Assembly: GCA_037013495.1 (NCBI GenBank)
Contig: CM072807.1
Span: forward strand, 35,010,802-35,074,801
Source of the DNA: Hippophae tibetana
Lineage: Eukaryota; Streptophyta; Magnoliopsida; Rosales; Elaeagnaceae
Length of the DNA: 64,000 nt
Direction: 5' to 3'
Made by a program: the position numbers and the translations under genes. Position 1 is the first letter of the stretch; each line of letters opens with the position of its first letter. The notes under the pieces are model-generated. The model saw nothing but the letters and a program-made list of their open reading frames with translations. It made no database searches and was not told the origin of the DNA. Shown here in pieces: positions 23,090-34,980 of the stretch.

Positions 23090-24397
23090 GACGTATCCCG
23101 CATCCCAAGTAGGGGGTCAGTTGACTCTTTCAACTGGAGAGGACATTAAATAAGTTTCATGAGATAGGCAACATGCGAGGGTGAGAATCCAATCTCTTAC
23201 ATACACTCCTTGGGATGTATCCCACATCTCATTAGGCATGCACTACTACAAAAATAGGTATTTAAGTCGATATAATGAATTTAAGATTGGTTCGGTGTAG
23301 AACCGATGCTATACATATAAGACGTAGCGTCGGTTGACGTGGTGAACCGACGTTACGTCCTATATGTATTTTTTATTAAAAAATACAGTTTAATTACAAT
23401 TGAAAATTATTTTCATGCACAATTATTTTTAGGTCAATTATTATTTTATTTTACTCTTTAAAATTTAAGTTGGATATATATATATATATATAGTATAATG
23501 TTTTTTAGACAATTGGTTTTTAAAATTATATAATTTTGTGTATTTTTTTGGATATTATTTTAAAATTATTATTTTTTCTTTTTTTATACTATATATATAT
23601 ATATATATTCAAATTAAATTTTAAAGAGTTCAAATAAAATAATAATTGACCAAAAAAAATTTCAATTTTAAACTGCGTGGATAGCGTCGGTTCGTCACAT
23701 CGACCGACAGTATCCACACATTTATTACTATTTCTCTTTCTCTTTTCTCTTCTTCACCAATAGAATTACAAATTTCAATTTGTGGAGCAACCCTATTCGC
23801 CCAAAACTGAGCTCACCCTCCACTCTTTCTCATTTTTTGGCCACCTCTGACCACCATTTTCAACGCCATTTTATGGGTTATATTCCTCTTCTCATTATCT
23901 TTCAGATCCCCTATTTTTTGAGCAAAATACTCAAAACTTTTATACTCATTTTTTCACTTATTCTCACTTACAAAACACCAATTTTTTCTTCATTTCCTTC
24001 ATTTAGCCACTTCATTTACTCTTTTACGTATTTCTATTAATCTTATGCACTTATTATTCAGTTTGCTTTATTTTTGTATAAATTTTTGATTTATGTATGT
24101 TTTGTATTATGCTTGTTATTATATGTTTGGCTTATTTTCTATGAAAATAATATCTGTATGTTATAAGTTTGAGGGACTATAATATTTACCATACATGGAT
24201 AAATTTATTTACATATAAATAATTCTATTTTATTAAGTAAAAGTAATGCAATTATAAAATGATTAAAATGATAAATGTCTTTTATTATGTATGTTTTGAT
24301 ATATATTCTAATAATTAGGAAATTTATATATAATAATACTTGAAATATATTGATTGGATACATAATTAATATACTTAATTAATGTCATTAATAGAAA

Positions 24398-24700
24398 ATG
24401 GAAAAATCTTGGATGTCAAAGTGTAGAATTAAGGAGGACTAAATTTCTAGAGTTGAAAGTTTCATGGAATTTGCTTTTAGAAATAGTAATACTGGAATTA
24501 GTATAATTCAATGCCCATGTGTTAAATGTAAAAATGAGCGATTTCATGAATTTGACGAGGTTAAGTATCACCTTATCCGTAGTGGTATTCTTTTGAGCTA
24601 TAAATATTGGTATTATCATGGAGAAAATATTGATAATACTCATGAGGAAGAGATAAATAAGAATGTGAGTGGATTACATACATCTTATCATAATTTATAG
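24398..24700 (+). pseudogene. CACTA transposase-associated N-terminal domain fragment
   Basis: Frame of about 100 codons with the pattern of the transposase-associated domain at the N-terminus of plant CACTA transposases: FMEFAFRN, then IQCPCVKCKN, then KYHLIRSGI and a Tyr/Trp-rich YKYWYYHGE end. The Cys-Pro-Cys-x2-Cys motif is intact. A stop at about 24441 and another at 24698 bound it. The Tnp2 core expected next is missing, and a Ulp1-like frame follows within about 100 bases. Confidence 0.75.
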
Positions 24701-24776
24701 ACAAAAAATATGTTTCATGGTGTTGAAGATGAAATACGTGAGGATGATCCTGAAACCTTTAAAACATTTCTAGAAG

Positions 24777-25725
24777 ATGTCGAAAAACCGTTGTATCCAA
24801 AATGAAAAAAATACACTAAAATGTCAGGATTGGTTCATTTGTACAATGTGGGCATGTTATTATCGACTTCAACATAATCACTCATCACATTTAGGAATGT
24901 TCTATGATTCTTCATATGTCAATCAATATCAAGAGAAGGATGTTAGTATCATAGCTAAACAATTATCTGATAGGGCATTAACACTTAACAGAAATCAAAA
25001 GTTGATAATCCCTTGGCCACTAAGATTTGAACAAGACCAAGATCATTGGATGTTGGTAATCCTTGATATGCTCAATAATCACGCTTGGTACTGTGACTCA
25101 ACTTCCATAGAACTGAGTAAAGATACAAAAGCAGTTGTTGAAATATAAGAGTTATAGCTAGCTATTTTTTTTCTATTATTCTTTGTAATATTTAATAAAA
25201 AACTAACCGTTTTAAACCTTGATAGGACACGGAAGCTATGGAACAAGTTTAGGGGCATTTCCATTAAAAATCTCATAAGCTTATATGGCATAAAGTTATG
25301 GTATGTACAAACGAATATTAATAATTTTATTAATTTTACTATTGAATAATAAATATATTCGAATATGGAAAATCATGTACACTTGTTTTTTGTAGGTTCC
25401 ACAACAAAATAATGGAGTTATGTGTGGTTATTATGCCATGAAGTTTATGAGCGAAATCATCACAAATATCAAAATTCCAATTGATGATGTGGTAATATCT
25501 TTTACCCATATACAAAAAAGTTTTTAACATATTTGAGTTAGTTTTTGTAAATATATGAAATTACATTCTTATTTTGATTTTAAATACATGTAGTTCTTTG
25601 GTTGGAACAAGACGGGCTATAACCAGCAAATTTTTGATGATTTATGAGAGGAATGGGCAGAACACATGGTTCAAATTATATCATCACAAGAAGAATCAGG
25701 AGAAGATTCTGATGATCTTGAATAG
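24777..25725 (+). pseudogene. Ulp1-like (C48) cysteine protease segment in CACTA element
   Basis: The first exon-like part (24777-25148) ends with DHWMLVILDM and WYCDSTS, the His and Asp blocks of the C48 catalytic triad. After AT-rich, intron-like DNA, a second part at about 25396-25490 reads VPQQNNGVMCGYYAMKFMSE, supplying the catalytic Gln and Cys. The last part ends near 25725 in an acidic tail (EESGEDSDDLE). Ulp1-type proteases are known passengers of some plant CACTA and Mutator-like elements. All four catalytic positions appear intact. Expression is unknown and the N-terminal part is short. Confidence 0.7.
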
Positions 25726-26799
25726 CATATGACAACATAACGGTAATTTTTTTAATGATTTAATTTCTCTATTCTTGTGTCTGAAGTCCCTTATTTGATG
25801 GATGTTTTGTTTGATGAATGGTTATGTGCTCATGTATTTAGGGGAATGCATTGTTTTATGGACCTGTTTTTTGCCCAAACTTCATCTCATCTCTCTTTCC
25901 TACTTTCCTTATGATAACATCATGGTAGTACTTTGTTAATCATTTGTCTATAAATATGAAGCTATCTGGAATCTCTACTGGTATTTTTAATGCTATAAAT
26001 ATGAAGTTAAGTGTAACTCCTATTTTGTTACTTGGCTTGTATGAGTTTTTGTGCCCATAGCGTATTACAAAATTGTTTCATACGTTTAAGGGCACCAAAA
26101 CTCATACAAGCGAAGTAACAAATCGGAGTTACACTTGATTTCATATTTAGAGCTCATTATAGCATTAAAAATATCAACTTGATTCCAAATAGCTTCATAT
26201 TTATAGACAAAAGATTAATAAAATGCTAATATAAATTCAAAGGGATAAGGTTATTATTATATCACTTAGATGTTGCCGTGGTAATATATTTTTTATGGTA
26301 ATATTTATAATGATTTAATTTCTCCATTCGTATGTCTCTGAAGTTTAGACTGTTTATTTGATAAATGTTTACATGATCATGTATGTAGGGGAATAAATTG
26401 TTATATGCATTAGCTGTTTTTTGCCCAATTTCCTTATCACAATGCTCGTGATTCTAAGCCAAACCAAGCTTGCTTGCATAATCTAATTACACTTTGACGA
26501 CATTATTTTATTTGTAATTTAAGTTAACTATATATATATATGTATTGTATATACATTATTTTTTTGTAATAAATTTAATTATCAAGTTAATTATATTTAA
26601 ATTTTCAATTATTTGTATTATTATTTATATTTTAGTTTTTTTATGCTATATTAAATACACATTAGTAGAGTGAAAAATGAGAAAAAAAAATAATACATGT
26701 AAAGTTAGTTCAACACATGAAATGAGTTTACACTTTAAGTTAGTCAATTTAAAATTAGTTAAAAAACGACTTAAATATCCATTTTTGTAGTAGTGATGG

Positions 26800-28012
26800 G
26801 ATGAATCCAATATCCCAAGTGGGGGGGCTAGTTGACTCCTTGCATGACACAGTAGATCTCAAAAGACATCATACTTCTCAATATATCAAATATATAAAAT
26901 TCATACATAATATTTCTTGAGGTGTTCTCCATTCCAACTCAGTGCTTCCTTTATGCCATAACGTTCTATCAAGTAAGATCCCCCCAGGGCAATATCGTAT
27001 ATTCAATATGGGCCTTCCTATGTCGCGAAAAACTTTTTGGTTGTAGTTTCAACTTTGTTTCCTAATGATCTCCGTAAAACCAAATCCCTTATACTAAAGC
27101 TCTTGTGTTTGACGAATCTATTATACATATCTTAAATTGCTCTTTTTGTATCTCAATTCGTATCAAAGTTTCCTCCTTCTTTTCTTCAACTAATAGGAGA
27201 TCTTTTCTTCTGAGGTGATCATTATCATCTTGCATGATTCTTAACCTGAGAGTGGGCTATTGTATCTCAGGGGGTATAATTGCTTTGATGCCATAGACGA
27301 GGGAAAATGGACTATCCCCTGTTGATACCCTAGGAGTGGTCCTTATAGCCTAAAGAATGCCAGGAAATTCATTCACGCATTTACTTTTGGCTCCCTCCAA
27401 AATTTTCCACAATATGTTGATGGCCGTTTTGTTAGATAACTATACTTGACCATTTTCTTGTGAATAAGGGGTGGAATATGACAACTTGATGCTCTTTTCT
27501 TCGTAGAAAGATGTTAACCTTTGACCTATGAACTTCCTACCATTATTAGCAACTAATTCTCGAGGTAACCCATATCTACATATGATATTGTGCTAGATAA
27601 ATTAAACCATATTCATCTCTTGAATTCGCACCAAAGGTTTGGCTTCTATCCATTTAGAAAAGTAATCAGTTGCCACGATGAGGAATTTTATTTGGCCTGT
27701 TGCGATGGGTAAAGGCCTAACAATATCCAATCCTCACTTCTGGAACGACCATGGATTGATGATGGATTTCAAGTCATTAACCGGTTGAACATTAGTGTGC
27801 CTTTGGTACCTGTCACATATTTTGACATGAGATATACAATCCTTGAGTAGGGTAGGCCAATAATAACCTTTTTGGATGATTCTTTGTGAGAGACTTCTAC
27901 CTCTAGAGTGGGCGTCGCATTGTCCATCATGTAATTCGCCCAACACCATATGGGCTTCTGGAGTATGTAAGCATTTCATCCATGGTCCACCATAGTTCTT
28001 ACGATATAACAC
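26800..28012 (-). pseudogene. Tat-like integrase
   Basis: On the minus strand an H2C2 zinc-binding domain (28012-27734: ELHDGQCDAHSRGRSL, then GYYWPTL and KICDRYQRH, the last Cys of the motif reading Tyr) leads to the integrase core. The part near 27470-27300 has QENGQV, a WKILEGAKSKCVNEFP-like run and [19 protein letters not shown] basic C-terminal region follows to about 26930. Several stops interrupt it. The core ends next to the GTCAGTTGACTCC repeats. Confidence 0.8.
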
Positions 28013-28279
28013 TCCTTGAATAACAACATAGTTTTTTTTCTTTCATTGTGAGATTGCGAGATAAATCCTTGTCCTCTATGAGGGTGGAATTATGGATTTA
28101 ACCAAGAAATATGGGTTGTATAATTGACATCCCAATGAGTTTGGTCATTCACTTCATCTTTCCCAATACTTGGACTCGATAAACTAGATACTATGATCAC
28201 TCTATTTGATTCTGAATTCACAATGGAATTTGTTTAATCTTAAATGTTTCAAATACAACCCTTACTTTCTTCATTTCTT

Positions 28280-29745
28280 ACACATAGAGTTTCATCCTTT
28301 CCTTCTTAGTCTCAAAATCATCATTCACTTAATTTACAACCAACCGTGAGTTGTTATGGATCAACACCTTTTTAGCTCTAAGGGATATTAATTAGTGCAA
28401 GGTTAAGAGTAACACCTCATATTCGACCACATTGTTGGTCGCCCGAAAAGTGGTATGAAGACACTTTTCTATTAAGCCCTCTATTAAAGTGAATATCACG
28501 ATTACAATCCCTACTCCTCTTCAGTTGCTCGCTCCTTCAACATACACCTTACATAGATCCTTCATGGAGATAAGTGTTACCCCTATATAAGCTGGCTCTA
28601 AAACCGTGTGTACCAGTGTACACTGCTGTGTCCATTCAACGACAAAATTTGCTAGAGCTAGTCCCTTAATAGCCTACAAGGGATTATAATGTATCTCAAA
28701 TTTTCTTAACTCAATTTCTATTTGAGAGAGACAGCCGGACTGATCCAGTTTACCCAGGATTTTATTGGGGGGTATGAAATGAGAACCATTATTCTATGGG
28801 CACCAAAGTAATGCCTGAGTTTACGTGTTGTCATTCTTATCATGAATGCCGCCTTATCCAATGGGAATACTGTTGTAGTGATCCTATCAAGGAGTGACTT
28901 ACATAATACACCGGGTGTTGCTTTCCATCTCTATCGACTATCAACATGCCATTGACGGCTTTGTCCGTGAAATATATGTACATATACAATTCCATGCCCG
29001 CCATAGGATTAGTCGGTAAAGGTGACTTTCCTAAATAATCCTTAATGGATTGAAAGGCTTGTTCGCATTCACTATCCCAAACATGTTCCTTATTTTTCTT
29101 CAACAATCGAAAGAATGGTAGACATTTTTCAGTGCATTTGGAGATGAAATGTCTAGTATAGTTATAAGACCATTTAATTGTTGTACTTCCTTAAAACAGC
29201 TTGAGGATCTCATATTAACCAAGGCTAAAAATTTGTGAGGGTTGGCCTTTATCCCAAAGATACATTTTTTTGAGTTGAGCCGCATCTTGTAATTCTTGAT
29301 TATAGCAAACACTTCTTTAAGATCAGAAATATGATCTTTGGTGCACTTAGTTTTTACCATCATATCATCAATATAGACCTCCATGTTTTGGCCAATTTAG
29401 TCCTGTAATATTTTTTTCATCATTATTTGATAAGTGGCACCCGCATTTTTCAAGCCAAAGGGCATCCTTGTGTAAAAAAAGGTTCCTTCCTCCGTAATGA
29501 ATGATGTTTTTTCTTCATCTCTAGGACACAATTGGATTTGATGGTAACTCGAATAAACGTCCATAAAATTCATCGACTCAAAACCAGTAGTAGCATCTAC
29601 TAATTGATCGATACTGGGTAATGTGAAAAAATCCTTAGGTGTCACCCTATTCAAGTCAATGAAATCAACACACATTTGATGTTCACCCCCCAATTTATTT
29701 ATCTGCACCACATTTGATAACCACGTTAGGTATATGACCTCACGA
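28280..29745 (-). pseudogene. Tat-like reverse transcriptase and RNase H
   Basis: Reading leftwards from 29745: a block of the type IREVIYLTWLSN, then HQMCVDFIDLNRVTPKDFF, FMDVYSSYHQI and the FGLKNAGATYQ motif (29711-29397). After one stop comes VYIDDMMVK, the catalytic YxDD box (about 29382). The RNase H connection and RNase H follow to about 28280 (VYVEGASN, then ATNNVVEYEVLL). Frames break near 29395 and 28800. The upstream end is cut by a truncated LTR at 29745-31069, and the usual protease-RT linker part is partly missing. Confidence 0.83.
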
Positions 29746-31069
29746 ATAATAAAAATTAAATTACTTCATAAATTTATAATAAAAATTACAACAGATACAG
29801 AAATATTAGATGAAGAAGAAGGAAAATTAAAACAAAAATATTTGGCACATGCAGAACACAACAAAAGCCAAAAAATGGCTTCTGCGTGTTCTGCAATCCA
29901 AAACCGAACAACACAAAATAATCTCCAAAACTAAACTCTCCAAAACTCCAAAAAAAATTTACTCTCTCATACTATCCCCTATTTATAACATCAAATTTAT
30001 AAAAAAATACATTTAAAAATATATTATTTTAACACACGCGGGGGACAGATAGTTATGTAGATATTAATACGCGTGGGGGACAAAATTATATCGAAAACAC
30101 AAACTGGGATCATGCGCGTCGCTGCTCATTTTTTTAGATTCACACTGCCACGTGTCGGCTTCTGATTCACTGCAAGAATTGGTGCGGACACGTGGTAGAA
30201 TTCAATTCACTGCGGGAAACGGGCGCATGAGACATCAGCGCACGGGAAACAACGGCTACAACACGGGCTTGATCCTGCGCTTTCGCACTCATCGTAACAT
30301 GCCACGTGTCATCACATGATTGGCTGAAAAATAGAGTGGGACACGTGGTATTTTCTGATTCGATGTAAGGATTCAGGCGGACACGTGGTTGCATTTCATT
30401 CGCTAAAAATCTGGTTGCACGTAGAGATCAGCACACGGGATCAGAGGCACGCGTAAGTGGGGGACAGTGTCTGGATGCGTCAGACACGTGGGTCCCACCT
30501 GCACGCCGGTCTGCTCGACAGTTGGGCCCCACTCGGGCGCTGAGCCCGTGTGAAAAATAGAGAGCTACACCCACTCGCTTTGGTCAGGTGTGATAAGGAC
30601 GCGCGAATCTCAGCCGTTTCTTCTTTGATCGGACGGTCCACGTTTCGCGCGTGCTGAATGGCACGTGGATTCTTCTCACCTGTGCAAAAAATTAAACTTT
30701 AATTAATTGCATTTTGGCCCACAAATTTAATTCAAATTACATTTTCAACTTTCTTTAATTACAATTTAGCCCTTTTCTAATTTAAATTAAATTTTTAAAC
30801 TTTTAATAATTAAAATTAAGCTGGATTTTAATTTAAATTATATTTTCGAATTTTATAAATTGCAATTAAACACACTTTTATTTGAAATTATATTTTTGGA
30901 CACAAATTTGCAATTAAGTACGTTTTCGATACAAATTATTTAATTTTCTTAAAATATATAAAAAACAATAAATACAAATTTATTATACTAAAATTAACTA
31001 AAATCATTAAGAACATAGCAATTATAATTAATAAAATTGATGAAAATAACTATATAAAATACAGTTATC
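29745..31069 (-). repeat. Truncated LTR of family C (G-box-rich)
   Basis: About 1.3 kb matching 38715-39979, the distal two thirds of the solo LTR at 38064-39979. It ends at the right with the same CAGTTATCA, which is a genuine LTR end. At the left the match starts abruptly (AATTAAATTACTTC), so about 650 bp of the family consensus is absent. Part of the host element's coding region between protease and RT is missing too, which suggests insertion plus deletion. It contains seven CACGTG motifs (see separate entry). Confidence 0.8.
30149..30667. promoter_or_regulatory. Cluster of seven G-box (CACGTG) motifs
   Basis: CACGTG at 30149, 30189, 30303, 30342, 30382, 30485 and 30662, mostly as GACACGTGG or CCACGTGTC. 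Such ACGT-core sites are known targets of plant bZIP (ABF/GBF) and bHLH factors in light, abscisic-acid and stress responses. A density of seven in 519 bp in an AT-rich region is well beyond chance. The same positions in the relative at 38064-39979 are mostly CATGTG or CACATG. Confidence 0.7.
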
Positions 31070-31560
31070 ATGGTTGCATTGTAATAACTCATTTCCTTGT
31101 CTTTCTCTCCTTTTATTTCCTTAACCCCATCGATAATAGGGTATTTGACAAGCTGATGATACATAAAAGGCACAAATTTCATCTCATGGTTCCATAGGTG
31201 ACCAAAATTGCATTGTAAGATATGGGGGTGTTCAAAACCACAAAATTTGTTAGAATTATTGTTCCCTCCACGAAGATCGATAAGCATATAGTCCCTATTG
31301 ACATTGTTTCCCTACGATTAAATCCAACTAATGATATTTTTTTTGGGTAATCTCCTTGGGGTCTATACCCATTTTAATAAGGCAGATAAGTACAACAGAT
31401 CTAAAGAACTACCATTTTCGACTAATATCCTACGCATTTCACAATGAACGATCTTGATTGTAATGACCAAACGGTTGTAGTAAGGTAGGAGAACATCTCG
31501 ACCTTGAAAGGTGATGGGGTAAACGGGCCCCTCTGGTCTCAAACTATAGACCATCCGATC
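31070..31560 (-). pseudogene. Tat-like aspartic protease region
   Basis: A minus-strand frame at 31554-31363 has the pattern of a gypsy retropepsin: LPYYNRLVITIKI, then RRILVENGSSLDLLYLSALL. The active site, normally D-x-G-S-S, reads E-N-G-S-S here, so the catalytic Asp is lost. A further block (HLWNHEMKFVPFMYHQLVKY, then PIIDGVKEIKGEK) up to 31070 is the protease-RT linker, cut by the family C LTR. Confidence 0.7.
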
Positions 31561-31899
31561 TGTGTCTTAGGCTTCTTGAGCATATATTTTCCTAGAATTT
31601 TTGGTATGGTCGGCTATCGTAGGTCTACCATGTATATTATGCACTATACAAACATCCCCTGGTGGGACAGGGTGAGTCTTATTTGCTTCCCCTATGAGAT
31701 GGGTTAGGTGGCCTACCTCTTTGGTTGAGGTTGTCACCCCTTTGATTTCCCTCTTGGGGATTCCCTATTCTGTCAATGATATCCCATAGATATCCTTCCG
31801 AGAGTAGATGTTCAATCTCCCACTTAAGTTGTCAGCAATCTCTGGTCCAATGTCGCGTGTCTTTATGGAATGCATAATATTTTTTAGGGTTTCTAAATA

Positions 31900-33530
31900 G
31901 AGTCTTCATGGTTGGAAGCCAATTGACATTGTTAAGGCACTCCATTTGTTACATTGCCTCTACCAATGCAACTCGTAAAGGTGGTCCCCTAAATGGAGAT
32001 AAGGCGTAACCATAAGCCCCAAAGTTTACCCTCGGATTAATCATGGGTTTAAAGCGAGGAAGGTTCAGACGCCTGTATCTGATAGGCCTTTTATTTTATT
32101 CTCTCCTACTTGAGGTAGGTTTATTCACATTTTTATTGATTTCCCCTTTATTAGACCTCATTTCCCTTTCCACATTTGAAATTTTTTGGGTTTCTTCATA
32201 AACCACATCTAAAGATCGTGGGGTATTTTTCATCAATTCAATGAAGAGGCCAGTATCACATTTGATTCCTTTTCGAAAATCCTCAATATCTATGGATACA
32301 GGGCATTGATTAATTTCCATCTTTTTTTCATTTTAAACTTTCTTATATAAACTTCAATTGTCTCCTCATCCTCTTGGATTATCGAGAATAGGTGGTGAGA
32401 CTACTTTTTGATAGGTTTGTTACAAGCATAATTAGTGATGAATACCTTGACTAGGGTGTCAAATTTATTTATGCTTTTAGCTAGGAGGCAGCTCTATAAA
32501 CCATTGTTGCAATGTGTCTTGAAATGTGGTAGCAAAAAACTTGCAATACATTATTTCTCGCTTGTTTTTTGGGAGGCTCACGGCAACTATAGCCATCTTA
32601 AAATAGAGAACGTGAGCTATTGGATCTTTCATCCCTTTATACGTAGGAAATTTAGGAGAATTGAATTTTGGAAGGGGCAACGTCAACTCAATGACATCTG
32701 AAAAAGGTGACATTAACAATTGATTACAAACAATTTCTATGCCACTCTAAGGCCTTGGATTTTCTTGCCCTTTAAGTCGATCATTCATTTTAGCCCACAT
32801 CTTCTCCTCTATATCTCTTAGTTTTTTGTCCAAAACATCGCTTGAGTCATACAAAAGGGTTGGAAAGGATGCATTTTGGATTGTATGCTCATGGGTCGCA
32901 GGATTCACCTGAGAGGTCCTCAGAATAAAATGGGGATCAGAAGCTGTGTGTGGGTATTATTCTGTAACCCTTATGTGTTGGCAGGGGATTAGGAGCATGG
33001 GATGTGCATCCTTTCCTAAGTGGTTGACTTAATATTTGGGGGCTAGGTGTGTAAAATAAACTCTTTGCTTCTGAATAGTCTTCCTATTCCAATTGAGATC
33101 TCAACTTATTATTCTCTTTTTGATATTCTGTGAAAGCCGACTATAGTTCTTTTATTTTTCTTTAAACACCCTTAATCATTACATCCCTTTCAAGGGAAGC
33201 ACTTTCTAAACTACAATTTAGCGAGCTAACGGGGTGTTGTGTTTCCTGAGTTGGTATAGTTATATCACGATGGGATGGGATTTATTGGTTTCCACTGACT
33301 AAGAGAACATTCCTTAGGTCACGATCTGGAAGCAACCTAATGGACGAGGAGATATGTGTCTGATCATTAAGGTCAAATTCTTGAGCAGGATAGGCAAGAT
33401 ATCAATCTATTTGCTAGTTACTAATGGGCAATCCATTTTGTAATGTGTTTTTCCCCAAAACACAAATTAATTCTCCTAAGGATATGATATCAGGTCTCAA
33501 ATGCTAACCATAGACTAGAAAGATTTATGT
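31900..33530 (-). pseudogene. Tat-like gag region
   Basis: The block at 32719-32477 carries the gag core: LPKFNSPKFPTYKGMKDPIA, then HVLYFKM and WFIELPP. A further frame at 32320-32096 (RKGIKCDTGLFIELMKN) is the C-terminal half of the gag core. Upstream (32720-33530) is a poorly preserved N-terminal part and leader. Frameshifts and stops are frequent. Gag is the capsid precursor that packages the element's RNA; here it is not functional. Confidence 0.75.
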
Positions 33531-33547
33531 TCCCACAGACGATGCCA
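33531..33547 (-). other. Primer binding site of the Tat-like element
   Basis: The minus strand reads TGGCATCGTCTGTGGGA, close to the TGGCGCCGTCTGTGGGA site of Tat/Ogre-group elements (thought to use tRNA-Arg). CG to CA-type changes account for the difference. It lies 21 bases inside the 5' LTR boundary at 33569. Confidence 0.75.
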
Positions 33548-33568
33548 ATTTTTAAAGAGAATTCTACG

Positions 33569-34082
33569 TGTTAGGGATTCCAGTGATTCTAGTGGAAAGT
33601 AGAAAAGATTGATATATGAATAGATAATGTATTTTTCTCATTAAAGATGTATATATATAACACCTAAACAGGTGTATGGGTTACAAGGGTAGGAGCTCTT
33701 ATACAAGAAGCCAGAATACATGATAAAATACATACAATACAATTTATATTAACTAGGTTGCCATAGGCATTTACATAAATAGATTGTTATATAAAGATTA
33801 CTTGAGACTCCTAAATTGGTCACCCAAGTCGTTAAAACGACATTGGTATGTTGAGGTCACTCTATGGTGTAGATCTTTAGACTCATCAGGCCTTGATCTT
33901 CATCAAGTTTTCATTTTCATCACCTCACTATATAGTAGTGAGGTGTCATAATTTGCTAGGCCACATACCTTCGGACTTATCAAGCCTTGATCTTCATCAG
34001 GTCTTTGTCTCCATCACTTTGCTATATAGCAGCGAGGTATCATAATTTGCTAGGCCATATACCTATTACATGTATAATACTA
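33569..34082 (-). repeat. 5' LTR of the Tat-like element
   Basis: 514 bp matching 9757-10252, from TGTTAGGGATTC to TGTATAATACTA. The outermost dinucleotide differs from the TAACA end of the left copy. Its right boundary is where the outer gypsy integrase frame resumes. The right end is uncertain by up to 4 bases because AAACATT occurs on both flanks. Confidence 0.82.
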
Positions 34083-34086
34083 AACA

Positions 34087-34980
34087 TTGGGAAATATCAT
34101 ATACAAGAAGGTTTTATTTTCAAGGGGAAAACATCTTTGCATACCAAGACTTCCCTTAGAATGCACCTTATAAAAGAATTACATGAGGGAGGTTTAGTTG
34201 CTCATACCGAAAAGGATAAGACTATCTCTATCTTTCAGCTTAAAAAAATACTACTAGCTACATTTAAAGAAAAAAGTAGCCAAGTATGTACAAAGATTCT
34301 CTAAGTGCCAATGTGCTAAGGGTGGTTCTCAGAACACAAGTCTTTACATGTCTCTTCCAGTCCCTCAATCTATTTAGATAGATATCATCATGACCTTCAT
34401 TATAGGCTTGCTAATCACCCAAAAGAGATTTGATTCCATTTTGGTTGTGGTTGACAGATTCCTTAAAATGGTACACTTTATAACTTGTAAGAAGGTAAAT
34501 GATGCTACTCACATTGCTTCTTTGTTCTTCAAAGAAATAGTAAGTCTACATGGAGTCTCACAATTCATCACTTTAGATCGAAATGTAAAATTTGTCAGCC
34601 ATTTTTGGCGTGAACTATGGAGAAAATTTGGCACTAGCTTTAACTTTAGTAGTGCTTACCTTCCATAGTCAGATGAACAAACTGAGGCATTGAACAGAAC
34701 TATGGATAGTATCTTAAAGTGCCTAGCTAGTGATAAACTAAAACAATGAGATCTTACTCTTTCATAGGTTGACTTTGCTACTAAGAGTATGGTTAATAGA
34801 ACAATTGGGTGCACACCTTTCTCTATTATCTACACTAAGATGCCTTACTTAACTATTGATTTGGTAACATTCCTTAAACCTAAGAACAAGGTAGTACATT
34901 TATGGACCAAAGATTACATCCATTTTCATAAAGAAATTCGAGCTCACACTGAGAAAATGAATGCTAGCTACAAGGCTTAT
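34087..34980 (+). pseudogene. Outer gypsy integrase, first part
   Basis: Resumes the element broken at 9756. First comes the zinc-binding N-terminal domain (HIQEGFIFKG, then LRMHLIKELHEGGLVAHTEK). The core follows with VVVDRFLKMVHFI and the sequence around 34570 (LDRNVKFVSHFW) where the second catalytic Asp is expected, then DEQTEALNR with the Glu. The core continues with NRTIGCTPFSIIYTKMP to AHTEKMNASYKAY (34980). Stops are present near 34668 and 34748. The frame is split by a solo LTR at 34981. Confidence 0.82.

Larger units (their letters stand above)
23241..26795 (+). mobile_element. CACTA (EnSpm) DNA transposon, 3555 bp, non-autonomous
   Basis: Begins CACTACTACAAAAATAGG and ends with the reverse complement of CACTACTACAAAAATGGATA. 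The 3-bp target duplication ATG is at 23238-23240 and 26796-26798, as known for CACTA elements. The subterminal region has repeated CGTCGGTT-type words (23300-23360 and 23690-23715). The inside keeps a transposase-associated N-terminal domain and a Ulp1-like protease segment, but not the Tnp2 transposase core, so it cannot move by itself. It is inserted in the repeat region of the Tat-like element. Confidence 0.92.
9757..34082 (-). mobile_element. Tat-like Ty3-gypsy element with nested insertions
   Basis: Minus-strand element bounded by two related LTRs (9757-10252 and 33569-34082). It has a Tat/Ogre-type primer binding site beside the right LTR, then gag (about 32720-32040), protease (31560-31363), RT (29745-29100), RNase H and integrase (to about 26930), and then a long 3' region with plus-strand (antisense) open frames before the polypurine tract. 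An extra antisense gene between pol and the 3' LTR is a known trait of the Tat lineage. Insertions inside it: a 7.47-kb LTR element, two LTR copies and a CACTA transposon. Without them it would be about 10.5 kb. I found no exact target duplication. Confidence 0.82.

Noticed and set aside
34083-34087. Target duplication of the Tat-like element
   Set aside because: CCATG on the left (9752-9756) and AACAT or TTGGG on the right do not match; the boundary has decayed.
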